Shown here piece by piece: positions 34,726 to 42,503 of a stretch of DNA of 64,000 bases. Origin of the DNA: Halanaeroarchaeum sulfurireducens (GTDB lineage Archaea; Halobacteriota; Halobacteria; Halobacteriales; Halobacteriaceae); contig NZ_CP008874.1 of the NCBI RefSeq assembly GCF_001011115.1, forward strand, positions 1,688,440 to 1,752,439, in the 5' to 3' direction. The notes beneath the pieces are model-generated. The model was given only the letters and a program-made list of their open reading frames with translations. It was not told the DNA's origin and made no database searches. How positions within the stretch are numbered: position 1 is the first letter of the stretch; each line of letters starts with the position of its first letter. The translations under genes and the position numbers were made by a program.

Positions 34726-35466
34726 TCACTCGATCCGAAGCGGTCGCATGGCGTCGTTGATCATCCCGACACCGCCCTCCGCGATGACCGTCCCGATCGT
34801 GACCGGGTTCGTCTCCTGAATCCACGCTTTGTACTCCTCAGAGGCGTCGTAGTACTCCAGCATGTTCGGGTGGAAGAGCAACGCGGCTCCCGGGCGGGTC
34901 TGCTCGCGGATCCGATCGAAGGCCGCGTCCGGGTCGGCCCCCTCGTTGAGGAATATCAGGTCGTAGGGATGGGCCGGTTCGAGAAAGTCGATATCGGGCG
35001 GGACCTCGGCCTCGGTGCGGCCCAGGACCCAGTCCATGCCGAGATCCCGGACCGCCCGGAGCGTCGCGGCGTTGACGTCCTGTCCCGGCGAAATGAATCC
35101 GGGGGGCGTGACGCCGGCGGCGTCCTCGATCGCGTTCAGGCCTCGAGAGAGGTTCTCGTGGACGAGGTCGTACCCGATCTCGGAACAGGAGACGTGACGA
35201 TGACCGTGGAGAACGATCTCGTGGCCGGCGTCGTCCAGGAACTCGATCGTCTCGGCGTACCTGTCCGCGTCGCGGCCGAGAAACGAGAAGCTGCTCGTCG
35301 CGTTCGCGTCGCGAAGCGTCCCCGACAGTCGTTCGTAGTCGGCGGCCGCCCACTCCCCGAGATTGTGAAAGGACCGGGCACGAATCCGCCGGTCGGAGCC
35401 GCCGCGAGCGATCACGTCGAAGTACGTCTTCACTTCGCGCCGTCTGAGTTCGGAGACGTCGTCCAT
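34726..35466 (-). CDS. polysaccharide deacetylase family (NodB-like) protein
   Basis: The 246-residue protein has the NodB-type barrel. Motif 2 is clear (HEIVLHGHRHVSCSE, with the zinc-binding His-x3-His), and later strands include GFISPGQDVNAATLRAVRDL and GAALLFHPNM. The first motif, usually TFDDG, is replaced by SSFSFLGRDADRY, so one metal ligand is missing or shifted. It may remove acyl groups from a cell-surface sugar or act on another amide. MDDVSELRRR at 35466 is chosen; the longer frame is low-complexity. Confidence 0.78.
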   Translation of the reverse strand: MDDVSELRRREVKTYFDVIARGGSDRRIRARSFHNLGEWAAADYERLSGTLRDANATSSFSFLGRDADRYAETIEFLDDAGHEIVLHGHRHVSCSEIGYDLVHENLSRGLNAIEDAAGVTPPGFISPGQDVNAATLRAVRDLGMDWVLGRTEAEVPPDIDFLEPAHPYDLIFLNEGADPDAAFDRIREQTRPGAALLFHPNMLEYYDASEEYKAWIQETNPVTIGTVIAEGGVGMINDAMRPLRIE

Positions 35467-35634
35467 TGGCGAGGTGCTAGCGACACGCACCAAAAATGGT
35501 TCGGTCCCGAGGATGGGTGGCGTCAGCTCAGTGAGACCGTTGCGAGACGGAGACGGAGACGGAGAGGAAAGGGATGGCGAAACCGACGAGCGGAGAGGCA
35601 CACTTTACTCGGTCGGCGGCATTGAGCGGCGTAC

Positions 35635-36390
35635 ATGCGACGGTCGATCCCCATCGTCGTCACGGTCGTGGTCCTGCTGCTCGTCGCCGGCTGTACCGCC
35701 ACCGGTCCCACGATGGACTACGAGACCGGCCCGGAGGCGGACGATCTCTCCTCGGGCGGACCGGCGGATGGGAGGGCCTGGGAGGTGACCGTCACCCGAG
35801 TCGTCGACGGGGATACCGTCGAAGCGCGGTTCCCGAACGGCGAGGTCGACACGCTTCGGTTGCTCGGGGTCGACACGCCGGAGACGGACTACGATCGGGT
35901 GAGCCCGGAGGAATTCGACGGCATCCCGGCGACCGTCGCGGGGCGCGAGCACCTCCTCGCCTGGGGGGATCGCGCAAGCGCATTCGCGACGGACGAACTC
36001 GAGGGAGAGACGGTTCGGGTCGCCGTCGACAGCCGGGCCGACCGACGCGGAGGATACGGTCGGCTGCTGGTCTACGTGTATAACGACGGGGAGAACTTCA
36101 ACGAAGAACTGCTGACCGACGGGTACGCCCGGCTGTACGATAGTCCCTTCTCGCTGAGCGCGGAGTTCGAGGCCGCCGAGGCCGCGGCACAGTCGGATGA
36201 ACGCGGGGTGTGGTCGTTCGACGGGCCGGGAACCATCACGGACCTGGGGACCATGGCCCGGGATTCCGCGCCCCGATCTCACAGATCGATTGCGTCCGAG
36301 ACACCCAGTATCGCGCCACACTCGGGGCATTCGTACACGACGCCGCTCGTCACCTCGGTCTCGGACACCGCGACCGACGTGATTTCCTGA
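35635..36390 (+). CDS. staphylococcal-nuclease-like lipoprotein
   Basis: The 251-residue protein begins MRRSIPIVVTVVVLLLVAGC, a Sec signal with lipobox, so it is likely lipid-anchored outside. The SNase barrel spans about residues 50-200: VTRVVDGDTVEARFPNGEV, LRLLGVDTPETDY, VRVAVDSRADRRGGYGRLLV, then LLTDGYARLYD and ERGVWSFDGP. These include the Arg/Asp/Glu catalytic set of thermonuclease (R in LRLLGVDTPE, the D and E, and R in GRLL). The last 35 or so residues run beyond the fold and over a gene on the other strand, so the natural stop may have been lost. Confidence 0.85.
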   Translation: MRRSIPIVVTVVVLLLVAGCTATGPTMDYETGPEADDLSSGGPADGRAWEVTVTRVVDGDTVEARFPNGEVDTLRLLGVDTPETDYDRVSPEEFDGIPATVAGREHLLAWGDRASAFATDELEGETVRVAVDSRADRRGGYGRLLVYVYNDGENFNEELLTDGYARLYDSPFSLSAEFEAAEAAAQSDERGVWSFDGPGTITDLGTMARDSAPRSHRSIASETPSIAPHSGHSYTTPLVTSVSDTATDVIS

Positions 36391-36413
36391 TTGCAGTCCG
36401 GACAGTGACCCAT
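36279..36413 (-). CDS. 44-residue double-CxxC zinc microprotein
   Basis: The product begins MGHCPDCNQEITSVAVSETE and later has YECPECGAILGV, two Cys-x2-Cys pairs that should bind one zinc as a ribbon. It ends DAIDL. It is convergent with the nuclease gene and overlaps its last 112 bp. Such zinc-ribbon microproteins are common in haloarchaea, and the role is unknown. Confidence 0.7.
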   Translation of the reverse strand: MGHCPDCNQEITSVAVSETEVTSGVVYECPECGAILGVSDAIDL

Positions 36414-36550
36414 ACGGACAACTTGACCGGCAGACCGGTTAATTCCACTGGTGGTGAGAATGGGAGCCCGATTGCCGCCACCTTGTAGGCCCTTTAGGAA
36501 TCGGTATGATAACAGGAAGCCGTCGCGACAAGTTTTGCTTCACCAACGAT

Positions 36551-36560
36551 AATTATATAT
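36551..36560 (+). promoter_or_regulatory. TATA box before the 46-residue zinc-ribbon gene
   Basis: AATTATATAT is one of the strongest TATA-like stretches in the window. It lies 50 bp before the ATG at 36607, so a leader of about 20-25 bases is expected. Confidence 0.5.
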
Positions 36561-36606
36561 CATCGTCGTTAATGGGGTAATACCTGAAACCCAGGACTGA
36601 AAAACA

Positions 36607-36747
36607 ATGTACTGCCCAACCTGCGGATCGAGCGGATCGAGCGGATTCCCGACGGGATCGAGCGGGTTCCAGTGGGACCCGAACAGCAACAGCGGCGTTC
36701 GGTACTGTTCGAACTGCCAGTCGGTGCTGCAAACCTACTCCCGATAA
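36607..36747 (+). CDS. 46-residue zinc-ribbon microprotein with GSSG repeats
   Basis: The product begins MYCPTCGSSGSSGFPTGSSG and later has VRYCSNCQSVLQTYSR. Two Cys-x2-Cys pairs frame a flexible Gly/Ser loop built of three GSSG units, encoded by a near repeat of GGATCGAGC. Asn, Ser and Gly content is unlike the acidic proteins around it. The function is unknown. Confidence 0.65.
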   Translation: MYCPTCGSSGSSGFPTGSSGFQWDPNSNSGVRYCSNCQSVLQTYSR

Positions 36748-36860
36748 CGACGGTTCGCCGTTTTTCGACGATAGCCAGAGCGGACAGGTCCCGCCCCGTC
36801 ACTCGCCGTTCCGCCATCACGGTGAAAACGGCTTTCCCGAATGCGCCCCCATATTCGACC

Positions 36861-37172
36861 ATGACAGTAATCGCGTTTCTGACGGTGTCACCCGTTCGAA
36901 AGGGGAGTCTGGGCCCAGCAGTCGCGGACGCCATCGCGGCGCTCGAGGACTTCGACGTCGCATACGAGACGAATCCGATGGGGACGGTCATCGAGGCCGA
37001 CGACGTCGAGGAGTTGCTGGACGCCGTCGGCGCAGCCCATCAGGCGGTCGAGGCCGACCGCGTCAGCACCGTCCTGAAGATCGACGACAAACGGACCAGC
37101 GACGCGGACGCGGCCTCGAAGGTCGAGTCGGTCGAAGACGCGCTCGGTCGCGAGGCGCGCCGGGAGCGCTAA
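36861..37172 (+). CDS. MTH1187/YqgV-family thiamine-binding protein
   Basis: The 103-residue protein starts MTVIAFLTVSPVRKGSLGPA and continues YETNPMGTVIEADDVEELLD. This is the ferredoxin-like fold of the MTH1187 family, whose members bind thiamine or its precursors. The N-terminal pattern and the E-T-x-P-x-G-T motif are intact. It stands alone, 39 bp before mch. Confidence 0.85.
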   Translation: MTVIAFLTVSPVRKGSLGPAVADAIAALEDFDVAYETNPMGTVIEADDVEELLDAVGAAHQAVEADRVSTVLKIDDKRTSDADAASKVESVEDALGREARRER

Positions 37173-37211
37173 GGACGAAACCCTTTCACAGAGGGCGGCG
37201 AATCCGGCCGT

Positions 37212-38144
37212 ATGGACAGTCTCAATCGGATGGCCATCGAGCTGGCCGACGAGGCCCTCGACTTCGCCGAGGAACTCGGCGTCGGCGCGTTCGAACTCGA
37301 CGACGGCGCGACGGTCATCGACTTCGGCATCGACTTCCCCGGCGGAATCGAGGCCGGCCTGTTGCTCGCGGAACTGCAGACTGCCGGGTTGGCCACGGTG
37401 CAGACCCGCATGGATACGGTCGCCGGAGCGCCGATGCCCCACGTCGAACTTGCCACAGATCGTCCCGACCTTGCGCTGCTTGGCTCGCAGAAGGCGGGAT
37501 GGGAACTCGCAGTCGACGAATTCGAGGGGCTTGGAAGCGGGCCCGCGCGGGCGCTCGTCGCCGAGGAACCGGAGTTCCGGGCCATCGAGTACACCGACGC
37601 CTTCGATCTCACCGTGTTGGCCGTCGAGACGGATCGCCTTCCCACCGCTGCCGTCGCAGACGAGGTCGCCTCGCGCGCAGGCGTCAACCCCGAAGGGGTC
37701 TATCTCGCCGCGTTCCCCTCCGCGAGTCTCGCTGGCAGCGTGTCGATCGCGGCACGGGCCGCCGAGCTGGCCGTCTTCCGTCTCTTCGAACTCGGCTACA
37801 ATCCGACGAACGTCCTGACGGCGAGCGGGTCGGCACCGGTGGCACCCATCCCGGCCACCGAAGAGGCCGCCATGGCACGGACGAACGACGCCATCGCCTA
37901 CGGCGGGCAGGCCCACCTCACCGTTCGCGAGGACGCAGACGTCTTCGAGGACTTGCCCTCCACCGCCACGGACGAGTACGGCACGCCGTTCCTCGAGATC
38001 TTCGAGGAGGTCGACTGGGACATGCACGAAGTCGACCCGGGCGTCTTCGCCCCGGCCCAGGCCACCGTCGACGTCGTCGGCGGCCCGACCTACGCGCTGG
38101 GGGAGCGAAACGAGGAGCGACTTGCCGAGAGCTTCGGCCTGTAG
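37212..38144 (+). CDS. mch: methenyltetrahydromethanopterin cyclohydrolase
   Basis: The 310-residue protein matches Mch throughout: MDSLNRMAIELADEALDFAE, VIDFGIDFPGGIEAGLLLAE, VATDRP-like ELATDRPDLALLGSQKAGWE, and FELGYNPTNVLTASGSAPVAP with PATEEAAMARTNDAIAYGGQ. The enzyme closes or opens the ring between N5,N10-methenyl- and N5- or N10-formyl-H4MPT. Haloarchaea are not methanogens and use folate-type C1 carriers, so Mch here probably serves C1 metabolism on a folate-like or MPT-like cofactor. Confidence 0.94.
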   Translation: MDSLNRMAIELADEALDFAEELGVGAFELDDGATVIDFGIDFPGGIEAGLLLAELQTAGLATVQTRMDTVAGAPMPHVELATDRPDLALLGSQKAGWELAVDEFEGLGSGPARALVAEEPEFRAIEYTDAFDLTVLAVETDRLPTAAVADEVASRAGVNPEGVYLAAFPSASLAGSVSIAARAAELAVFRLFELGYNPTNVLTASGSAPVAPIPATEEAAMARTNDAIAYGGQAHLTVREDADVFEDLPSTATDEYGTPFLEIFEEVDWDMHEVDPGVFAPAQATVDVVGGPTYALGERNEERLAESFGL

Positions 38145-38166
38145 CCATATCCCCAACAGCGCGACG

Positions 38167-38172
38167 TTTATT
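38167..38172 (+). promoter_or_regulatory. TATA box of the HAD gene
   Basis: TTTATT is centred 27 bp before the ATG at 38197, indicating a leaderless message. Confidence 0.5.
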
Positions 38173-38196
38173 CGGGTCGACGGCCTATCCCGACAC

Positions 38197-38868
38197 ATGA
38201 CAGTCGACGCCGTCCTCTTCGACCTCGACGAGACGCTGGTAGAGTACGAACGACCGGCGTCGACAGTTCTCGGCGTCGCGTTCGACCAGCTCGATGTCGA
38301 GCCCTTCTTCCACGTCTCCGAATTCCGGGACCGCTACGACGACTTCTTGCCCCAGAGCGAATCGGTTGCTCACCTCAGAGAACTGGTCTTCGCGGACATC
38401 GCGGCGGACGCCGGTCACGATCCGGCCCTCGGCCGACGCCTCGCCCGTGGATATGCGGACGAGCGAGACCACTCCCGCGTCCGACTCCTCCCGGGCGCGC
38501 CCGACCTCCTCGACGCGCTCGAGGACCGACCAGTCGGACTGGTCACCAACGGGGGCCCGGAGATGCAACGCCCGAAACTCGAGACGACCGGCCTCGACAC
38601 ATACTTCGACACGATCGTCTACGCGGGCCACGACACGGCGTCGAAGCCGGAACCCGAACCGTTCGTCCGGGCCCTCGAGGATCTCGAGGTCGATCCACCC
38701 GCGGGCGCGTTCGTCGGCAACGACCCGGTCGCGGACGTCCACGGTTCCCAGTCCGTCGGAATGCGTTCGGTGTGGCTCAGAAACGGCGCAGAAGAGACGC
38801 CCACGGTCGAACCCGACGCCACCGTCGACTGCCTCGACGAACTCCTCGATACGGGGTTACTCCAGTAG
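38197..38868 (+). CDS. HAD-family hydrolase
   Basis: The 223-residue enzyme has HAD motif I FDLDETLVEY, a helical cap (about 20-95), motif II GLVTNGGPEMQ, the motif III Lys in DTASKPEPEPF and motif IV GAFVGNDPVADVHGSQSVG. All catalytic Asp residues are present. The substrate is not evident; phosphoglycolate or a small sugar phosphate is typical. Its end overlaps the convergent GTPase gene by 12 bases. Confidence 0.88.
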   Translation: MTVDAVLFDLDETLVEYERPASTVLGVAFDQLDVEPFFHVSEFRDRYDDFLPQSESVAHLRELVFADIAADAGHDPALGRRLARGYADERDHSRVRLLPGAPDLLDALEDRPVGLVTNGGPEMQRPKLETTGLDTYFDTIVYAGHDTASKPEPEPFVRALEDLEVDPPAGAFVGNDPVADVHGSQSVGMRSVWLRNGAEETPTVEPDATVDCLDELLDTGLLQ

Positions 38869-40455
38869 GTTCGTCACGGTTCCGACACCCTTGCTGCGTC
38901 CTTCCCGAAAGACGAATCGCTGCCCCTCCTGGACGTGGTACGGGCGAAATTTGAACCGGACCCTGGTGGTACCGCGATCCCCCGGGAGCAGTTGGCCGCC
39001 TTCGGGATCGAAGCGAGCGGCCTCGCTGACCGTCTCGAGGTGGACGACCGGTTCGTACCCCGCCTGAATCCGCGTCGGGTGATTGAGGACCATCACGTCC
39101 GCCTCGAAGGCCCGGACGGGCGTCGGGTCCGCTTCCTGTGAAAGCAGTACCATCCCTCTCTCGACATCCGCCGCGCGAACGCCTTTCAGCGCAATGCCGA
39201 CGATCCGACCAGCCTCGGCGTGATCGACGCGGTGGTAGTGCATTTCGATGGAACGGACCTCCACGTCTCGGTACGACCCGTCCGGAAACGGGCCGAGATA
39301 GAGGTGATCGCCGACGTCGACGGTTCCGGATTTGACCGTCCCCGAGGCGACGGCCCCCACACCGGTCACCTCGTAGGACCGATCGACGTAGAGTTCGAAG
39401 TCCCCGTCCGCCGTTGCGGTCTTCGGGAGTCGTTCGAAGAGCGTATCGAGGACCGGCAGTCCCTCCCGTGTGACCGCAGAGGTTCGGACGATGGGCACGA
39501 CGGAGTTGCCGATCTCCTCGATCGCCGCCTCGACGCCGTGGCGCGAGACCGGCAGGGGACTGCGGTCGGCGTTGCGCAACAGACGTTCGATCTCGCGTTC
39601 GACCGCATCGACTCGATCGTCCGCCACCAGGTCCGTCTTGGTGATGGCCACCACCGTCGGCGATTCCGTGGCGAGCAACACACCGAGGTGTTCGCGGGTG
39701 GTGGCCGTCGGCCCGTCGTCCGCGGCGACGGTCAACAGCCCGTAGTCGAGTTTCTGGCCGACCAGTCCCCTGATGGTGGTCGACAGCCAGGGCTCGTGGC
39801 CGACCGTGTCCACGAACGAGACGACCCGGTCTGCCTCCTCCACGACCGCCGCCCGGTCCGATTTTCGGTCGGGGTCGTCGACGTGGATCGGCCCGTCCTC
39901 GTCGAACCCGTAGACGCCGTAGGAGAGGTCCGCACTCAGGCCCCGCTCGACCTCGTGGGGCTGGACGTCGAGGTAGGAACGCAATCCGCCCTCCCCGTCG
40001 TCGGGACTCCCGGTGACAAGACTGCCGACTAACGTGCTCTTCCCGTGGTCGACGTGGCCGGCCGTCCCGACGATGAGGTGGTCGTCCGCGACATCCAGAG
40101 CCCCGCCGTCGGCGATGGTGGCCACACCGACGAGGCCGTCGTCATCGGTCCCCCAGGTTTCGACGTCTTCGATGTGGGCTCCCGCTTCCTCGGCGAGGAG
40201 GCTCAACACGTCCATCGTCTCCGAAAAGGCCGACTGTGAAATGCCGGCGATTCCGCCGGCGTCCGTGACGCCGACGACGTACATCGCCTCGCCGTCCCCG
40301 GAGAGGATGCGATGTTTGAGCTGCGCCGCGAGACTTTCCCGGCGACCACCCGACAGATGGAGTTCCCGGGTCAGCCGCTCTTTGAATTCGACGCTTCCGC
40401 CCTCCTGCTCGCCGCGAGACAGGGCCGCTTGCAGCAGGGCACGGTCGGCGGACAT
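38857..40455 (-). CDS. GTPBP1-type translational GTPase
   Basis: The 532-residue protein has an N-terminal domain of about 120 residues (SVEFKERLTRELHLSGGRRE). The G domain has G1 GTAGHVDHGKSTLVG, G3 DTVGHEPW and G4 TKTD, and two EF-Tu-like beta-barrels follow. The archaeal GTPBP1/GTPBP2 group is related to EF-1A and Hbs1; eukaryotic members act in ribosome rescue and mRNA decay. The ATG at 40455 is preferred over 40542 because the latter would overlap the divergent zinc-finger gene. Confidence 0.88.
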   Translation of the reverse strand: MSADRALLQAALSRGEQEGGSVEFKERLTRELHLSGGRRESLAAQLKHRILSGDGEAMYVVGVTDAGGIAGISQSAFSETMDVLSLLAEEAGAHIEDVETWGTDDDGLVGVATIADGGALDVADDHLIVGTAGHVDHGKSTLVGSLVTGSPDDGEGGLRSYLDVQPHEVERGLSADLSYGVYGFDEDGPIHVDDPDRKSDRAAVVEEADRVVSFVDTVGHEPWLSTTIRGLVGQKLDYGLLTVAADDGPTATTREHLGVLLATESPTVVAITKTDLVADDRVDAVEREIERLLRNADRSPLPVSRHGVEAAIEEIGNSVVPIVRTSAVTREGLPVLDTLFERLPKTATADGDFELYVDRSYEVTGVGAVASGTVKSGTVDVGDHLYLGPFPDGSYRDVEVRSIEMHYHRVDHAEAGRIVGIALKGVRAADVERGMVLLSQEADPTPVRAFEADVMVLNHPTRIQAGYEPVVHLETVSEAARFDPEGGQLLPGDRGTTRVRFKFRPYHVQEGQRFVFREGRSKGVGTVTNLLE

Positions 40456-40541
40456 GTGCGCGGATTGGTGGCAACCGAATAAAAACTTTCCTCGAGTGCG
40501 AGGCCCCAACGCCTTAGCGGCCGCGGCGATGATTGTCACCA

Positions 40542-40727
40542 ATGAGCGTCGAAGGACTGTGCCAGATCTGCGAGAGCGAACCGGCCAGACACGTCTGCGA
40601 GCGATGTGGCACGCTGGTCTGTGACGCCCACTACGACCGCCAGACCGGGCTCTGTGTGGACTGTGCCCGCTCGACGGGTCGGTCGCCAGATCGCGACGAC
40701 GGTCGATTCCCTACCGGAACGCGTTGA
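40542..40727 (+). CDS. HIT/B-box-like zinc-finger microprotein
   Basis: The 61-residue protein has CQICESEPARHVCERCGTLV, then CDAHYDRQTGLCVDCARSTG: seven Cys and one or two His in a cross-brace pattern that binds two zinc ions, like HIT or B-box fingers. It is divergent from the GTPase gene. The last residues (TGTR and the stop) are encoded by a duplicated copy of the pyrF 3' end, so its C-terminus may have been replaced by an integration event. Confidence 0.72.
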   Translation: MSVEGLCQICESEPARHVCERCGTLVCDAHYDRQTGLCVDCARSTGRSPDRDDGRFPTGTR

Positions 40728-40753
40728 GCCGGCGCTTGAGTTGTTTCGCGGCC
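40713..40753 (+). repeat. 41-bp copy of the pyrF 3' end (left boundary)
   Basis: Running from ACCGGAACGCGTTGAGCCGG to TTTCGCGGCC, this matches 42506-42546 at 40 of 41 bases. The latter is the true end of pyrF. The two direct copies bound a 1.75-kb island. Confidence 0.85.
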
Positions 40754-41176
40754 AAACCAAGGCCTCGACGATATCGTTGGTGTGAAGGCGCTGTGTGGGA
40801 GTTGTGCTGGCTGGCGGTTAACAAGCCGCGGTCGGAGTCGTCGCCCGTGTGGGCTAATCAATCAGTCGTTTTGTTGATATTCCGGGAGTGATATGCCAGG
40901 GTCGATGGCCCCAGCAACCGACGGCGCGCCGACCCTAACGGCACCTCTGGCTCGAATCGGCCTCGGTGTTGTCCCTACTCACCTGATCGCACACCATATT
41001 TGACTTCCTCCCCGCGCTAAAAGTGCGGGGCTTTCTCCTCTCACTTCCGTAAATACATCGTGACGACATCCCGTATGCTCGTCCCGTGAAAATCACGACA
41101 GTCCCGAGATCAAATTGGTTAATGAAAGCGAACCCGAGCGTTTTACTACACCGCCTGGAGACTATCCGGTAACAAG
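40754..41176. other. island left part, no supported gene
   Basis: The stretch holds the left repeat, an orphan IS605-type end (41001-41036) and a promoter-like CGTTTTACTAC (about 41137-41147) for the membrane protein gene. I see no gene in it. Confidence 0.5.
41001..41036 (-). mobile_element. orphan IS200/IS605-type right end
   Basis: On the minus strand GAAAGCCCCGCACTTTTAGC followed by GCGGGGAGGAAGTCA has the same plan as the right end of the complete element at 50184-50216 (AAGCC-stem-TTTA-stem-GGAGGA-GTCA). The stem CCCCGCGC/GTGCGGGG has 8 pairs. No transposase or tnpB gene adjoins it. It may be a remnant, a passive element or a terminator. Confidence 0.55.
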
Positions 41177-41869
41177 ATGGTCGATCTACCGGACGGCGAA
41201 CGGGAGGAGCGCGTTCGTCGGTCCCGGATCGTTCGGAAGGAGGGGCGTGCAACCGTCGAGAAGCAGATCGATACCCTCTCCGATATCGACGAGAAGGCCA
41301 TCCAGATTTTTCGCGGCAACCTGGTTCTCTCGGGCATCCTCGTCTCCGCGTTTTCTATCGTCGTCGACAGCGACCCAATGCCGTCCGAATTACTCACGAT
41401 TTACATCCAGACAGGCGGGTTTTTGTTGTTTCTCGGGACGGTAATCGCGGCAATCACGTATACCTCGACGACCGAGCAAATCGGCATCTCTGCCCCGGAC
41501 GTCAGTGAAATTCTGAACCAGGACTACGACTATCAATACATCGAGGAGGGTCTGGCGGAACAGTACGGCGAGTACATCGAACACAACTACGCGAAGAACG
41601 CCGCCAATGCCCTGCTGTTGAACCTGACACTCACCGCGACAGTCGGGGCAATCACCTACCTCTTCATCGGCGTACTCGACCTCTACTCGGGTTTCTCAAT
41701 CACACCGGAGGTTCATCTGGTCGTCCTCGGTTTCTTCGTCGTGTTCTGGAAGTTTGCGGGGATGTACAAGGTACTCCCAGAGTGGTATCACGAGACGGAA
41801 CCACTTTCACGGCTTCTCGCATGGCTGAAACGGCCGGTTTCGCGACTTCTACACGATGAGGAGACCTGA
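41177..41869 (+). CDS. four-helix membrane protein, unknown
   Basis: The 230-residue protein has a basic, charged N-terminal 45 residues. A hairpin of two membrane helices follows (around 50-65 and 72-100), then a cytosolic stretch with DYDYQYIEEGLAEQYGEYIE and a second hairpin (150-175 and 182-205). The even layout recalls SLATT-type effector proteins, but I see no firm match. It lies inside the pyrF-bounded island with two microproteins after it; the stop is 42 bp before the first. Confidence 0.65.
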   Translation: MVDLPDGEREERVRRSRIVRKEGRATVEKQIDTLSDIDEKAIQIFRGNLVLSGILVSAFSIVVDSDPMPSELLTIYIQTGGFLLFLGTVIAAITYTSTTEQIGISAPDVSEILNQDYDYQYIEEGLAEQYGEYIEHNYAKNAANALLLNLTLTATVGAITYLFIGVLDLYSGFSITPEVHLVVLGFFVVFWKFAGMYKVLPEWYHETEPLSRLLAWLKRPVSRLLHDEET

Positions 41870-41911
41870 AATGGCCAAAGACTCATTACAGCCACCGCCC
41901 AATCTGGTGGT

Positions 41912-42013
41912 ATGAGTGAAAGTGAGGACGAGGAGTCTCGGAAAAAGCCCACGTTCCACGCTCAGGTTGCATTCAAGGGCGGCCACACATCCCGCGATCC
42001 CGATGACGAGTGA
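41912..42013 (+). CDS. 33-residue microprotein, first of a tandem related pair
   Basis: The product begins MSESEDEESRKKPTFHAQVA, then FKGGHTSRDPDDE. It shares the order acidic-Ser start, KKPxFxxQxAxxGG core and S-R-D-x-D-D-E end with the next product. The stop region overlaps the next ATG by 11 bases (ATGACGAGTGA). The 42-bp gap to the membrane protein gene suggests one transcript. Confidence 0.5.
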   Translation: MSESEDEESRKKPTFHAQVAFKGGHTSRDPDDE

Positions 42014-42119
42014 CGGAGACGACTCGGAAAGTGAGTGGTCCAAAAAGCCTGAGTTCGAGGGGCAAAAAGCACTCGGGGGCAAACCTCCGGAGAAATCGCG
42101 GGACACGGACGACGAATAA
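42003..42119 (+). CDS. 38-residue microprotein, second of a tandem related pair
   Basis: The product begins MTSDGDDSESEWSKKPEFEG, then QKALGGKPPEKSRDTDDE. It aligns with the preceding microprotein in the SKKPxFxxQxAxxGG core and the SRDxDDE end, so the two look like a duplication. No Cys is present and no known family is recognised. Confidence 0.5.
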   Translation: MTSDGDDSESEWSKKPEFEGQKALGGKPPEKSRDTDDE

Positions 42120-42503
42120 CGAGCAGTCAATTTTCCCCTCGCCGGTATCTGCTATGGGCCGGAGACTCCCGCTGCACTATTCCGATTGATTTGTTCATTT
42201 ACGATACGAAGTCTGGCCGTCTTTCCTTATCCGTAGCTCCTCGGTACCATCGACGATTCCCGTTTCGGTGACCTCCGACCTCCGGATATCTGGATCACCG
42301 CCATCACTCTGGCACCTTCGGATCGAAGTTCGACAGTAACCGCCCCGTAGCGTCCTTTGCTTCCTGCAGTTCCGTTGTCGACGAACCGCGTTTCATCCTC
42401 TCGGATCACCGAACACAGGTCGCCAGGGTCTTCCAGCAATTATCCATGCGAAACGATCGCCCTGCCCCCGAGGTCACGGACCGCCTCCGGTAGCCCGCTA
42501 TTC
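42120..42503. other. island right part, no firm gene
   Basis: This 384-bp stretch contains only a weak minus-strand frame (about 42227-42439, 70 codons) without a motif. It ends at the pyrF stop and repeat. Confidence 0.45.

Noticed and set aside
42227-42439. 70-codon minus-strand frame inside the pyrF island
   Set aside because: A weak resemblance to haloarchaeal output domains was considered, but no pattern could be confirmed.
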